A DNA stretch of 64,000 nucleotides from Budvicia aquatica DSM 5075 = ATCC 35567 (GCF_000427805.1 NZ_ATYS01000002.1:186190-250189); one strand, 5' to 3'. Positions 52,379-61,522 are shown, numbered from the stretch's first letter. A program made the numbers and translations. The notes: generated by a model from the letters alone, not told the origin.

Positions 52379-53887
52379 TTAGGCCGCAATGGCGTTCATG
52401 ATGGCCGGAATAGATAACTGTTCTGCCGGAATTTCAGCTATTTGCTTACCATCTCGCAAGATAATGACCCTGTCAGCATAGCCAATCAGCTCTTCCAGTT
52501 CGGAAGAGATAACTAATAGGGCTAATCCGTCAGCACAAAGGGTTTCTATTAAGCGGATAATTTCGGCATGGGCTCCGACGTCAATGCCTCTGGTTGGCTC
52601 ATCCAAAATCAAAAATTGGGGCTTCGTGACCAGCCAGCGGGATAGCAATACTTTTTGCTGATTTCCACCGGACAAAAATTGGATTGGCTGTTCAGGGCTC
52701 GGCGTTTTGATCGCCAGCTGTCTGATAAAACGTTCGGCAATGTCATCCTGCTCTTTACGCGAGATGGGGTGTAACCAGCCGCGCTGAGACTGTAACGCCA
52801 GAATGATATTTTCTCTGACGGAGGCCGCAGCAATGATACCTTCTGTTTTTCTGTCTTCAGGGCAGAATCCGAAACCAAGTGCAGACGCCTGCCGGGCTGA
52901 TTTTATTTTTACTTCCCGGCCTTTAACCCAGACTTGGCCAGTATCTGCGGGCTTGATACCGAAAATCACTTCTGCTGTTTCAGTTCTGCCGGAGCCCAGC
53001 AGGCCAGCCAGCCCGACAACTTCCCCGGGGCGGACCGACAGATCAAACGGCTGGATAGTGCCTTTTTTACCATACTGCTTAAAGGCCGCTATCGGCTTAT
53101 CACTGCGTAGCGTTCGGCCTGCACGGCGCAGGGCATTGTCTTCAAGCTCTCTGCCCAGCATCATTTTGACTAATTCAATTTGTGGCAGCTCGGCGGTAAT
53201 CCGGGTGCCTACTAATTCACCGTTTCGTAATACGGTAATACGATCGGTGACCGCATACACCTGGTCGAGAAAGTGAGTAATGAAAATCAGGCTAACGCCG
53301 CGGGCACGAAGGTCGCGCATAATACTGAACAGCAGCTCGACCTCATTGGTATCGAGACTGGCAGTGGGCTCATCAAGGATCAGGATTTTGGCAGACAGGT
53401 CAACCGCTCTGGCAATAGCGACAATTTGTTGCATGGCAACCGAGTAGTGACCAAGAGGCTGAGTGACATCCAGTTCGAAGCCATAGCTGGTCATGATTTG
53501 TTGTGAGCGGCGAATGATTTCTTTGCGGTTAACTAAACCAAACCTGGTCGGCTCGCGGCCGATAAAGAGATTGTCGGCTACCGACATATTGGGCAGTAAG
53601 TTAACTTCCTGATAAACCGTACCTATGCCGATAGATTGAGCATGTGCCGTGCTGGTTGGATTAACTTCTTTTCCCTCGAGAAAAATAGTTCCGCTGTCTT
53701 TCGGATAAACACCGGTCAGCGCTTTTATCAGCGTTGATTTTCCTGCGCCATTTTCACCCAGCAACGCCATGATTTCGCCGTGGTGTATGGAGAGGGAGAC
53801 ATTATGAAGCGCTCTTACGCCGGGGAAGGATTTACAGATTCCCTGAATATCCAGCAGAACATTGTCTGGTCGATGTTGCTCTGTCAT
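52379..53887 (-). CDS. ytfR: Galactofuranose ABC transporter ATPase YtfR
   Basis: This 502-residue protein has two fused ATPase domains, as in RbsA and MglA. Domain 1 has Walker A GENGAGKSTLIKAL near residue 43 and ILDEPTASLD. Domain 2 has the degenerate GLLGSGRTETAEVIFG and the signature LSGGNQQKVLLSRWL with ILDEPTRGIDVGAH. It acts on the cytoplasmic face with YtfT and YjfF. Confidence 0.94.
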   Translation of the reverse strand: MTEQHRPDNVLLDIQGICKSFPGVRALHNVSLSIHHGEIMALLGENGAGKSTLIKALTGVYPKDSGTIFLEGKEVNPTSTAHAQSIGIGTVYQEVNLLPNMSVADNLFIGREPTRFGLVNRKEIIRRSQQIMTSYGFELDVTQPLGHYSVAMQQIVAIARAVDLSAKILILDEPTASLDTNEVELLFSIMRDLRARGVSLIFITHFLDQVYAVTDRITVLRNGELVGTRITAELPQIELVKMMLGRELEDNALRRAGRTLRSDKPIAAFKQYGKKGTIQPFDLSVRPGEVVGLAGLLGSGRTETAEVIFGIKPADTGQVWVKGREVKIKSARQASALGFGFCPEDRKTEGIIAAASVRENIILALQSQRGWLHPISRKEQDDIAERFIRQLAIKTPSPEQPIQFLSGGNQQKVLLSRWLVTKPQFLILDEPTRGIDVGAHAEIIRLIETLCADGLALLVISSELEELIGYADRVIILRDGKQIAEIPAEQLSIPAIMNAIAA

Positions 53888-53950
53888 AGCTTCCTCTGTT
53901 TTTACTGGTACATCATGGTTGATGTGCTTTCTACAGAAAGGCGATGAAAC

Positions 53951-53979
53951 CGCCGCTATACCATTAAGCTATAGCGGCG
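53951..53979 (-). other. Hairpin between ytfQ and ytfR
   Basis: A perfect 10-bp stem (CGCCGCTATA with TATAGCGGCG) and a nine-base loop lie in the 112-base gap after ytfQ. There is no T run, so it is more likely an mRNA 3'-end protector that keeps ytfQ message in excess over ytfR, a common arrangement for binding-protein genes. Confidence 0.7.
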
Positions 53980-53999
53980 TTGTGACTGAGGGTGAGCGT

Positions 54000-54956
54000 T
54001 TAGTACCCCATATTTTTCTTAAGATCGATTTGCTGTTGAGCGGACTCAGGACCAAAAGCTTTTGATTCGGTCTGAATGATTTTTGGTGGAATAGTGCCGT
54101 CTTTTTTATAGGCGATTAGTGCGTCAAATGCCGGTCCTGCCATATTTGGCGTTAATTCAACGGTCAGGTTAGCTTCACCGGCCAGCATGGCTTTAAAGAT
54201 GTCCGGTACGGCATCAATCGAAATAACTTTTATATCACTACCAGGTTTGAGCCCGGCCTCTTTAATGGCCTGAATTGCGCCAATGGCCATATCGTCGTTA
54301 TGAGAGTACACCGCGCAGATGTTTTTGCCGCGATCCTCAGCTTTGATGAAACTCTCCATAACCTCTTTACCTTTACTCCGGGTAAAGTCGCCGGACTGAG
54401 TCCGAATTATTTTAATCTCAGGAGCACCGGCAATCGCTTCGGAGAACCCTTTTTTACGATCCAATGCGACACTGGCACCGACCGTACCCTGTAGCTCTAC
54501 AACATTACAGGCCTTTCCGGCCATTTCTTTAACCAGCCAGTCACCGGCAACCTTGCCTTCATACACGTTATCTGCGGTGACAACTGACATATACAGTGAA
54601 GGATCTTTCGCCGTAATGTTTCTGTCCAGTAAGAACACCGGTATTTTTGCGTCTTTAGCTTCTTCTAATACCGGCTCCCAGCCTGTTTGTACTACCGGAG
54701 CAATAAATATGGCGTCAACGCCCTGAGCGATAAATGAACGTACTGCTTTGATTTGATTCTCTTGTTTTTGTTGGGCATCAGCAATTTTCAGCGTGATACC
54801 TCGCTGTTTTGCCTGCTCTTTTGCTACCGACGTTTCGGCAGCCCGCCAGCCGGACTCTGAACCAATTTGTGAGAATCCGACCGTTAATGATTCTGCATAA
54901 GCAGCACCTGATATCAGGGTTGCGATAGTACTCGCGATCAGTAAACGTTTTAGCAT
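54000..54956 (-). CDS. ytfQ: Galactofuranose-binding periplasmic protein YtfQ
   Basis: This 318-residue substrate-binding protein has a signal peptide (MLKRLLIASTIATLISGAAYA, cut after AYA) and a two-lobed type I fold. LTVGFSQIGSESGWRAAET at the mature start and GVDAIFIAPVVQTGWEPVL near residue 80 are close to E. coli YtfQ. The start at 54956 is chosen for its signal peptide and the AGGAAAAG site; the frame extends 34 codons upstream without a signal. Confidence 0.95.
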   Translation of the reverse strand: MLKRLLIASTIATLISGAAYAESLTVGFSQIGSESGWRAAETSVAKEQAKQRGITLKIADAQQKQENQIKAVRSFIAQGVDAIFIAPVVQTGWEPVLEEAKDAKIPVFLLDRNITAKDPSLYMSVVTADNVYEGKVAGDWLVKEMAGKACNVVELQGTVGASVALDRKKGFSEAIAGAPEIKIIRTQSGDFTRSKGKEVMESFIKAEDRGKNICAVYSHNDDMAIGAIQAIKEAGLKPGSDIKVISIDAVPDIFKAMLAGEANLTVELTPNMAGPAFDALIAYKKDGTIPPKIIQTESKAFGPESAQQQIDLKKNMGY

Positions 54957-55282
54957 ATTACTTTTCCTCGAATTGAGTTTAGGGAGACTATGAAGCAGCA
55001 AATTATTGCTAATACAATTTGGCAAAACTGGCAGAATAAAAGGAGAGCAATATCCCATATAGTTACAAATAGCAGGATAGTGAATATAAATAACTCGATA
55101 AGCATAGTTATTTTTAACGCATAACTAAAATATCGACCTGCTTTTTTATGTTTTATCCTTCAGGCTCTATTTTTTATACTCAGTTTTATTTTAGGGCTAT
55201 CGCGAAAGCGTTCCTAATAGGTATGAGTAATTCAGGCTTTATCAGGCCTATATTTTCTGTCTCAGTATATTTTAGCCAGTGA
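54957..55282. other. hofC-ytfQ intergenic region
   Basis: These 326 bases are AT-rich and should contain the ytfQ promoter (minus strand) and the end of the hofC transcript. I see no gene, no copy of the dispersed repeat and no confident operator or terminator. Confidence 0.5.
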
Positions 55283-56470
55283 TTATCCCATTACATTACC
55301 AAGTTGAAATATAGGAAGGTAAATGGCGATCACTAGCCCGCCAATAATGACGGCCAGTATCGTCATCAGCAACGGCTCAACCTTTGCCGATAGGTTTTCA
55401 GCCAGATTTTCGGCCTGGTCCTCATAAATATCAGCCAGTTTATCCAGCATGGTATCTAACATTCCCGACTCCTCACCGGCCCGCACCAACTGACATGCTA
55501 ATGCCGGAAATAGAGGCTGTTGATGTAATGCGCTAAATAACGAGGTTCCCTGTTCGATAAGCCTTAGCGTGAATATTAATGAATGGTAGTAATGGATATT
55601 TCCGGCAGCGTTAGCGGATGATTTTATTCCATTGGTTAGCGGTATTCCTGCATGTTGCGTCATGGCTAAGGTGCGAAATACTCTGGCCAATATGTTGGTT
55701 TGAATAAGTTTTCCACAAAATGGAAGCTGAAGAATAATTTGTTGTTCTCTTGCTTGCCAATACTGTTGAGGGTGTAGCCTGTTTAAATAATATCCATAGA
55801 GTGTTGATAATAGTATCGCGCCGATCAGACCATGATGTTGTATCGCATCAGACAGGGCAATAACACACTGTGTGAAATAGGGAAGCGGGGCATCAAAGGA
55901 TTGGTAGATTTCGGTAAATGCTGGCAGTACCAATATGAGCATTAGCAGCGATACCAGCAGCGCTACGGCCAGTACAAATAGCGGATAACCGAGTGCCTTA
56001 CGGATTTTTTGCTGTAACCGTACCCGTTTTTCTTGTTGGTTGGCCAATAAGAAGCAACATTGATCGAGTTTACCGGTCAGTTCTCCGGTTGATATTAGCT
56101 CTCTAAATAGGGCCGGAAATGCTTGGGGATATTCGGCCAGCGCCGAAGAAAATGATTTTCCCTGCGATATTTGTGACTGTAACTGTTTTAAAATATAGCG
56201 CCATGCCGGTAGCGGGTGTTCTGATGCAATCAGCCTGAGACTATGATTGAGCGGTAATCCGGCCTGTAACAGCGTAGCCAGTTGACGCGTAATCGTTGAT
56301 AACTCAGCTAATTGCCACTGTCGCTGGCTAAGCTTGACCGCTAGCTTTATCTTTACAGCAATAACTCCCTGGACCATAAGCTGTTGTCTGGCGTGGCGGA
56401 CTGAGTTAGCCGAAATTTCTCCGCTATGGCCTTCGATATCCAGCCAAGTGTATAACCGCGGATATGTCAT
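55283..56470 (-). CDS. hofC: Type IV pilus assembly inner-membrane protein HofC
   Basis: This 395-residue GspF/PilC-family platform protein has two similar halves, each with a helical cytoplasmic domain (LATLLQAGLPLNHSLRLIASE and TLAMTQHAGIPLTNGIKSS), and three membrane helices ending in AVIIGGLVIAIYLPIFQLGNVMG. It organises pilin insertion with the ATPase HofB. It overlaps hofB by 4 bases. Confidence 0.92.
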   Translation of the reverse strand: MTYPRLYTWLDIEGHSGEISANSVRHARQQLMVQGVIAVKIKLAVKLSQRQWQLAELSTITRQLATLLQAGLPLNHSLRLIASEHPLPAWRYILKQLQSQISQGKSFSSALAEYPQAFPALFRELISTGELTGKLDQCCFLLANQQEKRVRLQQKIRKALGYPLFVLAVALLVSLLMLILVLPAFTEIYQSFDAPLPYFTQCVIALSDAIQHHGLIGAILLSTLYGYYLNRLHPQQYWQAREQQIILQLPFCGKLIQTNILARVFRTLAMTQHAGIPLTNGIKSSANAAGNIHYYHSLIFTLRLIEQGTSLFSALHQQPLFPALACQLVRAGEESGMLDTMLDKLADIYEDQAENLAENLSAKVEPLLMTILAVIIGGLVIAIYLPIFQLGNVMG

Positions 56471-57930
56471 CGGGAATCTTCGGTTTTATGGGGGAATCCG
56501 ACCGTTCGATATAGCTCCGGAAGGGATGTTACTCCCTGTTCGACCAGCCCGATTCCGGCATCAAATAGCGGTATCATGCCTTGCCGGCAGGCAAGGCTAT
56601 GTAATTCAGTTACCGTTGCTCCGTTAAACAGCGCCTGCCTGATTTCATCACTGATGGACAGCATTTCGTAAATCCCCGTCCGGCCATAGTATCCGTTGAG
56701 GCAATGCTCACAGCCGACGGCCTGATAAGCGTCAATGATGACGTTCTTTTGGCCGGTGTATATCTTTTGTGGCTGATGGCTTTTCTGCTTACAGTGGGGG
56801 CAGAGGCAACGGATAAGCCGTTGGGAAATAATGAGCTTCAGGCTGGAAGCTAAAAGATAGTCAGGAATTCCCATCTGACTTAGGCGAATCAGCGTATCTG
56901 CCGTCGAGTTGGTGTGTAACGTTGCCAAAACTAAGTGGCCGGTTTGTGCGGCTTCAACGGCAATTTCAGCCGTTTCCCGATCGCGAATTTCGCCAACCAT
57001 TAATATATCGGGGTCCTGTCGTAAGAAGGCTTTTAGCGCCGTACTGAATGTAATGCCTGCCTTGAGATTAATCTGGGTCTGATTAATCCCGTTGATTGGA
57101 ATTTCTATCGGATCTTCAACGCTACAGATATTGCGAGAAGCGTCATTTAGCTGGCGGAGCCCGCTGTATAGCGTCACGGTTTTTCCGCTTCCCGTAGGTC
57201 CGGTAACCAGCACTAATCCCTGTGGCTGATTAATCGTTTTGGTATACAACTGCAGGAGTTGGTCAGGTATGCCAAGCGCAGCGATTTGTTGCTGCTGTTT
57301 ACCTGACTCCATAACCCGTAAAACCACTTTTTCACCGTAAGAAACCGGAATAGTTGAAATACGCAGCGCCCGGTCTTCACCATCATGGTGAAATAATAGC
57401 TGACCGTCCTGTGGTAGCCTGCGTTCAGCAATGTCGAGCCATGCCATGATTTTTAGCCGGGCAACCAACTGTGGCGCTATTGACGCGGGGGGCGTCGCCG
57501 TTTCCTGTAGCGTTCCGTCGATACGCAGCCTGATCCGATAATGGTGAGCATAAGGTTCAAAATGGATGTCCGAAGCTCTGCGCTGCAGCGCCTGACGAAT
57601 AACCTGATTGATAAACTGTACTACCGGCTCATCATCATGGCGATTGTCGGTATACTCAGCGCTAGCAGCATTGGATTGGTGCTGTTGTGCGACAATGAAT
57701 GCGTTATCAGGTCTGTCATGTTTAACCTGATGAATATATTGTTCAATTTTAGCCCGGGGCCAGTAATCGACTTTGATCGCATAGCCACAGGTAAAACTGA
57801 GTTCTGATATCACCTGAGTGAGTGATTCACTTTGTACTGCGGCAACCACTAATTGCTGATTATCAATCTTCAGGGGCACGACCTGATAACGCAGACATTT
57901 ATCTTGAATATCCTGGCTGATATCTGTCAT
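56467..57930 (-). CDS. hofB: Type IV pilus assembly ATPase HofB
   Basis: This 487-residue GspE/PilB-family secretion ATPase powers pilus extension. Walker A LVTGPTGSGKTVTLYSGL is near residue 245, the Asp box ICSVEDPIEIPINGINQTQ follows, then Walker B QDPDILMVGEIRDRETAE and the His box QTGHLVLATLHTN. The zinc-binding cysteines (CLCPHCKQK...CEHCLNG) are present. The protein looks intact. Confidence 0.94.
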   Translation of the reverse strand: MTDISQDIQDKCLRYQVVPLKIDNQQLVVAAVQSESLTQVISELSFTCGYAIKVDYWPRAKIEQYIHQVKHDRPDNAFIVAQQHQSNAASAEYTDNRHDDEPVVQFINQVIRQALQRRASDIHFEPYAHHYRIRLRIDGTLQETATPPASIAPQLVARLKIMAWLDIAERRLPQDGQLLFHHDGEDRALRISTIPVSYGEKVVLRVMESGKQQQQIAALGIPDQLLQLYTKTINQPQGLVLVTGPTGSGKTVTLYSGLRQLNDASRNICSVEDPIEIPINGINQTQINLKAGITFSTALKAFLRQDPDILMVGEIRDRETAEIAVEAAQTGHLVLATLHTNSTADTLIRLSQMGIPDYLLASSLKLIISQRLIRCLCPHCKQKSHQPQKIYTGQKNVIIDAYQAVGCEHCLNGYYGRTGIYEMLSISDEIRQALFNGATVTELHSLACRQGMIPLFDAGIGLVEQGVTSLPELYRTVGFPHKTEDSR

Positions 57931-58373
57931 GGATTACTCACATCATCAAAACGAAATATATCGTTACAGGCGTTTTGCAGACCGACATTTTGGCCGCTCA
58001 GGCAGCGTCGTTGCCAACTGAGCCCTGACGATGTGGTATCCAGTATTGGTATCAGTGTTACCGTTAAGCTTTGTAGCGCACTCTGCCCGATAAGGGTAAT
58101 CACGCCGTCAGCGACCGTTATTTTTTGTACGTAGCGAGTGGTTTTATCAGCCGGAACTCCGTTACTGCCGTTATTACACCGGCCAAGCCCGCCGTTTTCC
58201 AATGAACAGAGCTCAATGGCCGTTTTATAAGGCACCATGGCCTGTAACATATCTGTCAGTGCCGCTTTTTGTACATAGCCTTGGTAAGCCGGTAGTCCGA
58301 TGGCGGTCAGTATGGCGATGATAGCGATAACAATCATCAATTCAAAAAGGGTAAAACCCGCCTGATGTTGCAT
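57927..58373 (-). CDS. ppdD: Type IV major prepilin PpdD
   Basis: This 148-residue prepilin has a six-residue leader (MQHQAG) cleaved before FTLFELMIVIAIIAILTAIGLPAY, with the glutamate at mature position 5. The globular part has four cysteines and resembles E. coli PpdD. The peptidase encoded at 48078 should process it. It leads a hofB-hofC operon with 4-base overlaps. No convincing CRP-S (Sxy-type) site was found upstream. Confidence 0.93.
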   Translation of the reverse strand: MQHQAGFTLFELMIVIAIIAILTAIGLPAYQGYVQKAALTDMLQAMVPYKTAIELCSLENGGLGRCNNGSNGVPADKTTRYVQKITVADGVITLIGQSALQSLTVTLIPILDTTSSGLSWQRRCLSGQNVGLQNACNDIFRFDDVSNP

Positions 58374-58545
58374 GATATTTGCTCCTGATAGGTCGTGATG
58401 TCGTAAACGATATCAGTAGCTTATTTTCTGAGGTGGTAGAAAGAGTCGATATTGTTTAATCGTTGGAGAGTGGTCAGGATAAATTCTGGTAAATGGCCCT
58501 GTTACATTTATTGATGCGATAGATTGCGCGTTTATTGACATAGAA

Positions 58546-58568
58546 AAGGGCGCTTGATAAGCGCCCTT
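58546..58568 (-). terminator. Terminator of the lipoprotein gene
   Basis: AAGGGCGCTT and AAGCGCCCTT pair around GAT. On the minus strand a short T run follows, 40 bases after the lipoprotein stop. Confidence 0.8.
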
Positions 58569-58608
58569 AATGGTCTTTATCTCGTCAGGAAAACTCGGCT
58601 ATTACTGC

Positions 58609-59025
58609 TTATATCTTCCCACGACCAACAATTTTGCCATTTTGTAAAACAAATAGTTTATGGGTTCTCTTATAATGAATAATATCGAACCCTCCTTGCT
58701 GGTAGGTTATTGCATCGACGTTATCTTCCGTAATAAGAGCCGGTTTGCCGTCAACATACATCTGACCTTGGGCATTGGCCTCGATATTTAAACCCGCTAA
58801 ATGTGTTTTAAATGGTTGATACGTAGTTTGCTCAACTGATTTAGCTGCATTGCGCAGAGCCGCGGTTTCTGCTGCATTAGTGACACTAGCCTGCTTATTT
58901 TGTTCAGCAATATAACAGGCGTCTTTAGATATTCCCTGACTTTCACAATCAGACATTCTGGAGGCTTGAGTTGAACAGCCCGCTAATAAAGCGATGCTAA
59001 TCAGTACAGCTAATTTATTGATCAT
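58609..59025 (-). CDS. Small lipoprotein, unrecognised
   Basis: This 138-residue protein has a type II signal peptide and lipobox (MINKLAVLISIALLAGC, cysteine at 17), then STQASRMSDCESQGISKDAC with two further cysteines, a helical stretch and a C-terminal domain with many beta-prone residues (FDIIHYKRTHKLFVLQNGKIVG). I do not recognise the family. It occupies the place where E. coli has nadC. A TTG 30 bases upstream with a GGAGAT site is an alternative start but would spoil the signal peptide. Confidence 0.75.
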   Translation of the reverse strand: MINKLAVLISIALLAGCSTQASRMSDCESQGISKDACYIAEQNKQASVTNAAETAALRNAAKSVEQTTYQPFKTHLAGLNIEANAQGQMYVDGKPALITEDNVDAITYQQGGFDIIHYKRTHKLFVLQNGKIVGRGKI

Positions 59026-59471
59026 GCTATTTACCGTTGTGTTATGAGTGCTCAATATCTCCAGTATGGAGACGGAGTGAATTACCCGCCAATAGCAAAA
59101 GAATTCCTAATCCCGGCACCGTCATTATTATCTGAATTGACAGCCGCGGGTGCGTTACACTTTCAGCTAACTTATAGTGTTAACTGATTGATGTTGTTAT
59201 CGGTATCTGGATAAGGCAAGCCTGATACCTGATTTAATGCTTCCTGATAGTCTGTTTAGCTATTAGTGCTATTCATTCTGCGCTTGTGATGGTGCTCACA
59301 CTTTGTGATAGATCAAACTTATAGACCTGTGAAAAATAACTATGGTTGTTGGTTTTATTTATGTCTATGTTTTTTGTTTGGAATGATTGAGGCTGCTCTG
59401 TCAACATGGGTTAAAGTTACTAAATGATGCGTTAATGAAATCTAATTATGACAAAGCAGGTAAGGGGTAAT
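59026..59471. other. Lipoprotein-ampD divergent intergenic region
   Basis: These 446 bases hold no gene and no recognisable remnant of nadC. The notable element is the CRP site at 59285-59300 with a TATAGA hexamer at 59320 on the ampD side. Confidence 0.55.
59285..59300 (+). promoter_or_regulatory. CRP-binding site upstream of ampD
   Basis: TGTGATGGTGCTCACA matches the CRP core TGTGA-N6-TCACA exactly. A second TGTGA half follows at 59304, and TATAGA lies 20 bases downstream, near the place of a -10 box in a class II CRP promoter. The promoter would point to ampD, 172 bases away. Confidence 0.6.
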
Positions 59472-60026
59472 ATGGAATTAATCAATGGATGGCTTACCGG
59501 CGTAAAGCGGGTTGAGTCTCCTCATTATGACGATCGGCCAGATGATGAGATTCCCTCACTGTTAGTGATTCATAATATCAGTTTGCCGCCCGGTGAGTTT
59601 GGCGGCCCTTATATCGATCGTCTGTTTACCGGTACGCTGGACCCCAACCAACATCCCTATTTTGCTGGTATTAGCCAACTGAGAGTATCGGCTCATTGCC
59701 TGATTCGTCGTGATGGTGAAATTGTACAATATGTCCCATTTGATAAACGAGCCTGGCATGCCGGTGTTTCTCTATTTGAGGGCCGGGAGCGGTGTAATGA
59801 CTTTTCGATTGGTATTGAAATGGAAGGTACTGACGATCGGGACTTCAGCGCTGAGCAATATCATAGTTTGTCCGTCGTTACGCAATTACTAATGGCTCAT
59901 TACCCGATTAGTGCCGGGCGGATTACCGGCCATAGCGATATTGCTCCCGGTCGTAAGACCGATCCGGGGCCTCATTTTGATTGGGCTTACTATAAAAAAA
60001 GTATTTCTGATGAGTCGATAAGATAA
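59472..60026 (+). CDS. ampD: N-acetyl-anhydromuramyl-L-alanine amidase AmpD
   Basis: This 184-residue cytoplasmic zinc amidase trims anhydro-muropeptides during murein recycling, and so controls ampC induction where AmpR is present. The zinc ligands are in LLVIHNISLPPGEFGGP (histidine near residue 34) and in GHSDIAPGRKTDPGPHFDW (histidine and aspartate). The ATG at 59472 with TAAGGGG in front gives family length; one 24 bases upstream is less likely. ampE does not follow. Confidence 0.96.
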   Translation: MELINGWLTGVKRVESPHYDDRPDDEIPSLLVIHNISLPPGEFGGPYIDRLFTGTLDPNQHPYFAGISQLRVSAHCLIRRDGEIVQYVPFDKRAWHAGVSLFEGRERCNDFSIGIEMEGTDDRDFSAEQYHSLSVVTQLLMAHYPISAGRITGHSDIAPGRKTDPGPHFDWAYYKKSISDESIR

Positions 60027-60031
60027 ACAAA

Positions 60032-60066
60032 AAAAATCCCCGTCGGGTTAAACCCGCGGGGATTGT
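60032..60066. terminator. Bidirectional terminator between ampD and aroP-like gene
   Basis: AATCCCCGTCGGGTT and AACCCGCGGGGATT pair almost completely, with an A run before. It lies between converging genes and can end both transcripts. Confidence 0.85.
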
Positions 60067-60089
60067 TAAATTAATATCAGACCGTTTAT

Positions 60090-61433
60090 CTACTTTATTG
60101 TTTTACGGGTGATTAAGTAGCCGATGCCTAAAATCACCAGCCATACCGGAATCAGTAACACTGAAATACGGATGCCCGGGGTGATATACATAATGACCAG
60201 CACGCCGGCTAAGAATAGCAGGCAAAGGTAATTACTGAAAGGGTAAAACAGGGATTTGAATTTAGGAACCACGCCTTCACGATCTTTAGCTGCACGAAAC
60301 TTAAGATGAGATAAGCTGATCATTGCCCAGTTAATTACAATACTGGAGACGACCAGCGACATCAGGATACTAATTGCTTCTTTAGGAATCATATAGTTAA
60401 TCAAGATGCCAATGGCAGCTATGGTACTGGAGAACAAAATAGCGTTGACCGGTACACCGCGGCTGTTGGTCTTAGCCAATGCTTTAGGCGCATTTTTTTG
60501 TAACGCTAAGCCGTACAGCATACGGCTATTACTGTAGACACAGCTGTTATAAACCGACAGCGCGGCGGTCAGAACAACGACATTGAGTGCGGTAGCAACC
60601 ATATTGCTGTTCAGGTCATGGAAGATCATGACGAACGGGCTACCGCCTTCAACCACTTTAGTCCATGGGTAAAGTGACAGCAGAACCACCAGCGAGCCGA
60701 TATAGAAAATCAGAATACGGTAAATAACCTGATTAATGGCTTTAGGAATACTTTTTTGCGGGTTATCGGCTTCTGCTGCGGTGATGCCAATCAGCTCAAG
60801 CCCGCCAAAGGAGAACATAATTATGGCAGTCGCCATAATTAAACCTTCGGTGCCGAAAGGCATAAATCCGCCTTCCAGAGACCATAGGTTACTGATTCCG
60901 GCTTCCGGGCCGCCCAAGCCACTGAACAGCAGGTAAGAACCAAAAAGAATCATACCAATAATGGCGGCGACTTTAATAATGGCAAACCAGAACTCCATCT
61001 CACCGTAAACTTTTACCGTAGTGAGGTTAATCAGGTTTATCAAGACAAAGAATACGGCGGCAGATACCCAGGTCGGAATTTCAGGCCACCAATATTGAAC
61101 GTAGATGCCGACGGCCGTGAGCTCTGCCATGCTGACCAGGACGAACAGCATCCAGTAGTTCCAGCCAGAGAGGAAACCGGCAAACGGGCCCCAGTATTTA
61201 TAGGAGAAGTGGCTGAATGTTCCTGCGACAGGCTCTTCAGTAATCATTTCACCCAGTTGGCGCATGATTAGAAAAGCAATAATGCCGCCAATAGCATAAC
61301 CGAGTATGACAGAGGGACCAGCCATGCTGATGGTTTGAGCGCTGCCTAAAAATAGCCCTGTACCAACGGCTCCACCTAACGCAATTAATTGAATGTGTCG
61401 GTTTTTTAGGCCGCGTTTGAGCTCATCACTCAT
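60090..61433 (-). CDS. aroP: Aromatic amino-acid permease, AroP-like
   Basis: This 447-residue APC-family symporter with twelve helices imports aromatic amino acids. LKRGLKNRHIQLIALGGAVGTGLFLGSA opens the protein and FSFGGLELIGITAAEADNP is near residue 205; the whole is close to E. coli AroP, and the location between ampD and pdhR is the aroP place. PheP-type specificity cannot be excluded. A TyrR box lies 72 bases upstream. Confidence 0.88.
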   Translation of the reverse strand: MSDELKRGLKNRHIQLIALGGAVGTGLFLGSAQTISMAGPSVILGYAIGGIIAFLIMRQLGEMITEEPVAGTFSHFSYKYWGPFAGFLSGWNYWMLFVLVSMAELTAVGIYVQYWWPEIPTWVSAAVFFVLINLINLTTVKVYGEMEFWFAIIKVAAIIGMILFGSYLLFSGLGGPEAGISNLWSLEGGFMPFGTEGLIMATAIIMFSFGGLELIGITAAEADNPQKSIPKAINQVIYRILIFYIGSLVVLLSLYPWTKVVEGGSPFVMIFHDLNSNMVATALNVVVLTAALSVYNSCVYSNSRMLYGLALQKNAPKALAKTNSRGVPVNAILFSSTIAAIGILINYMIPKEAISILMSLVVSSIVINWAMISLSHLKFRAAKDREGVVPKFKSLFYPFSNYLCLLFLAGVLVIMYITPGIRISVLLIPVWLVILGIGYLITRKTIK

Positions 61434-61504
61434 TATTATTCGTTCCTCTTATACACTGATTAGCTTTGTTATTTTGTGGGTTTACCGTTCAAATATTAGC
61501 CTAC

Positions 61505-61522
61505 TGTACCAAGATATTTACA
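61505..61522 (-). promoter_or_regulatory. TyrR box upstream of aroP
   Basis: TGTACCAAGATATTTACA fits the TyrR consensus TGTAAA-N6-TTTACA in ten of twelve defined bases. E. coli aroP is known to be repressed by TyrR through boxes in this position. Confidence 0.65.

Noticed and set aside
58374-58545. CRP-S (competence-type) site upstream of ppdD
   Set aside because: TGCGATAGATTGCGC looks similar at one half only and lacks the palindromic second half and spacing.
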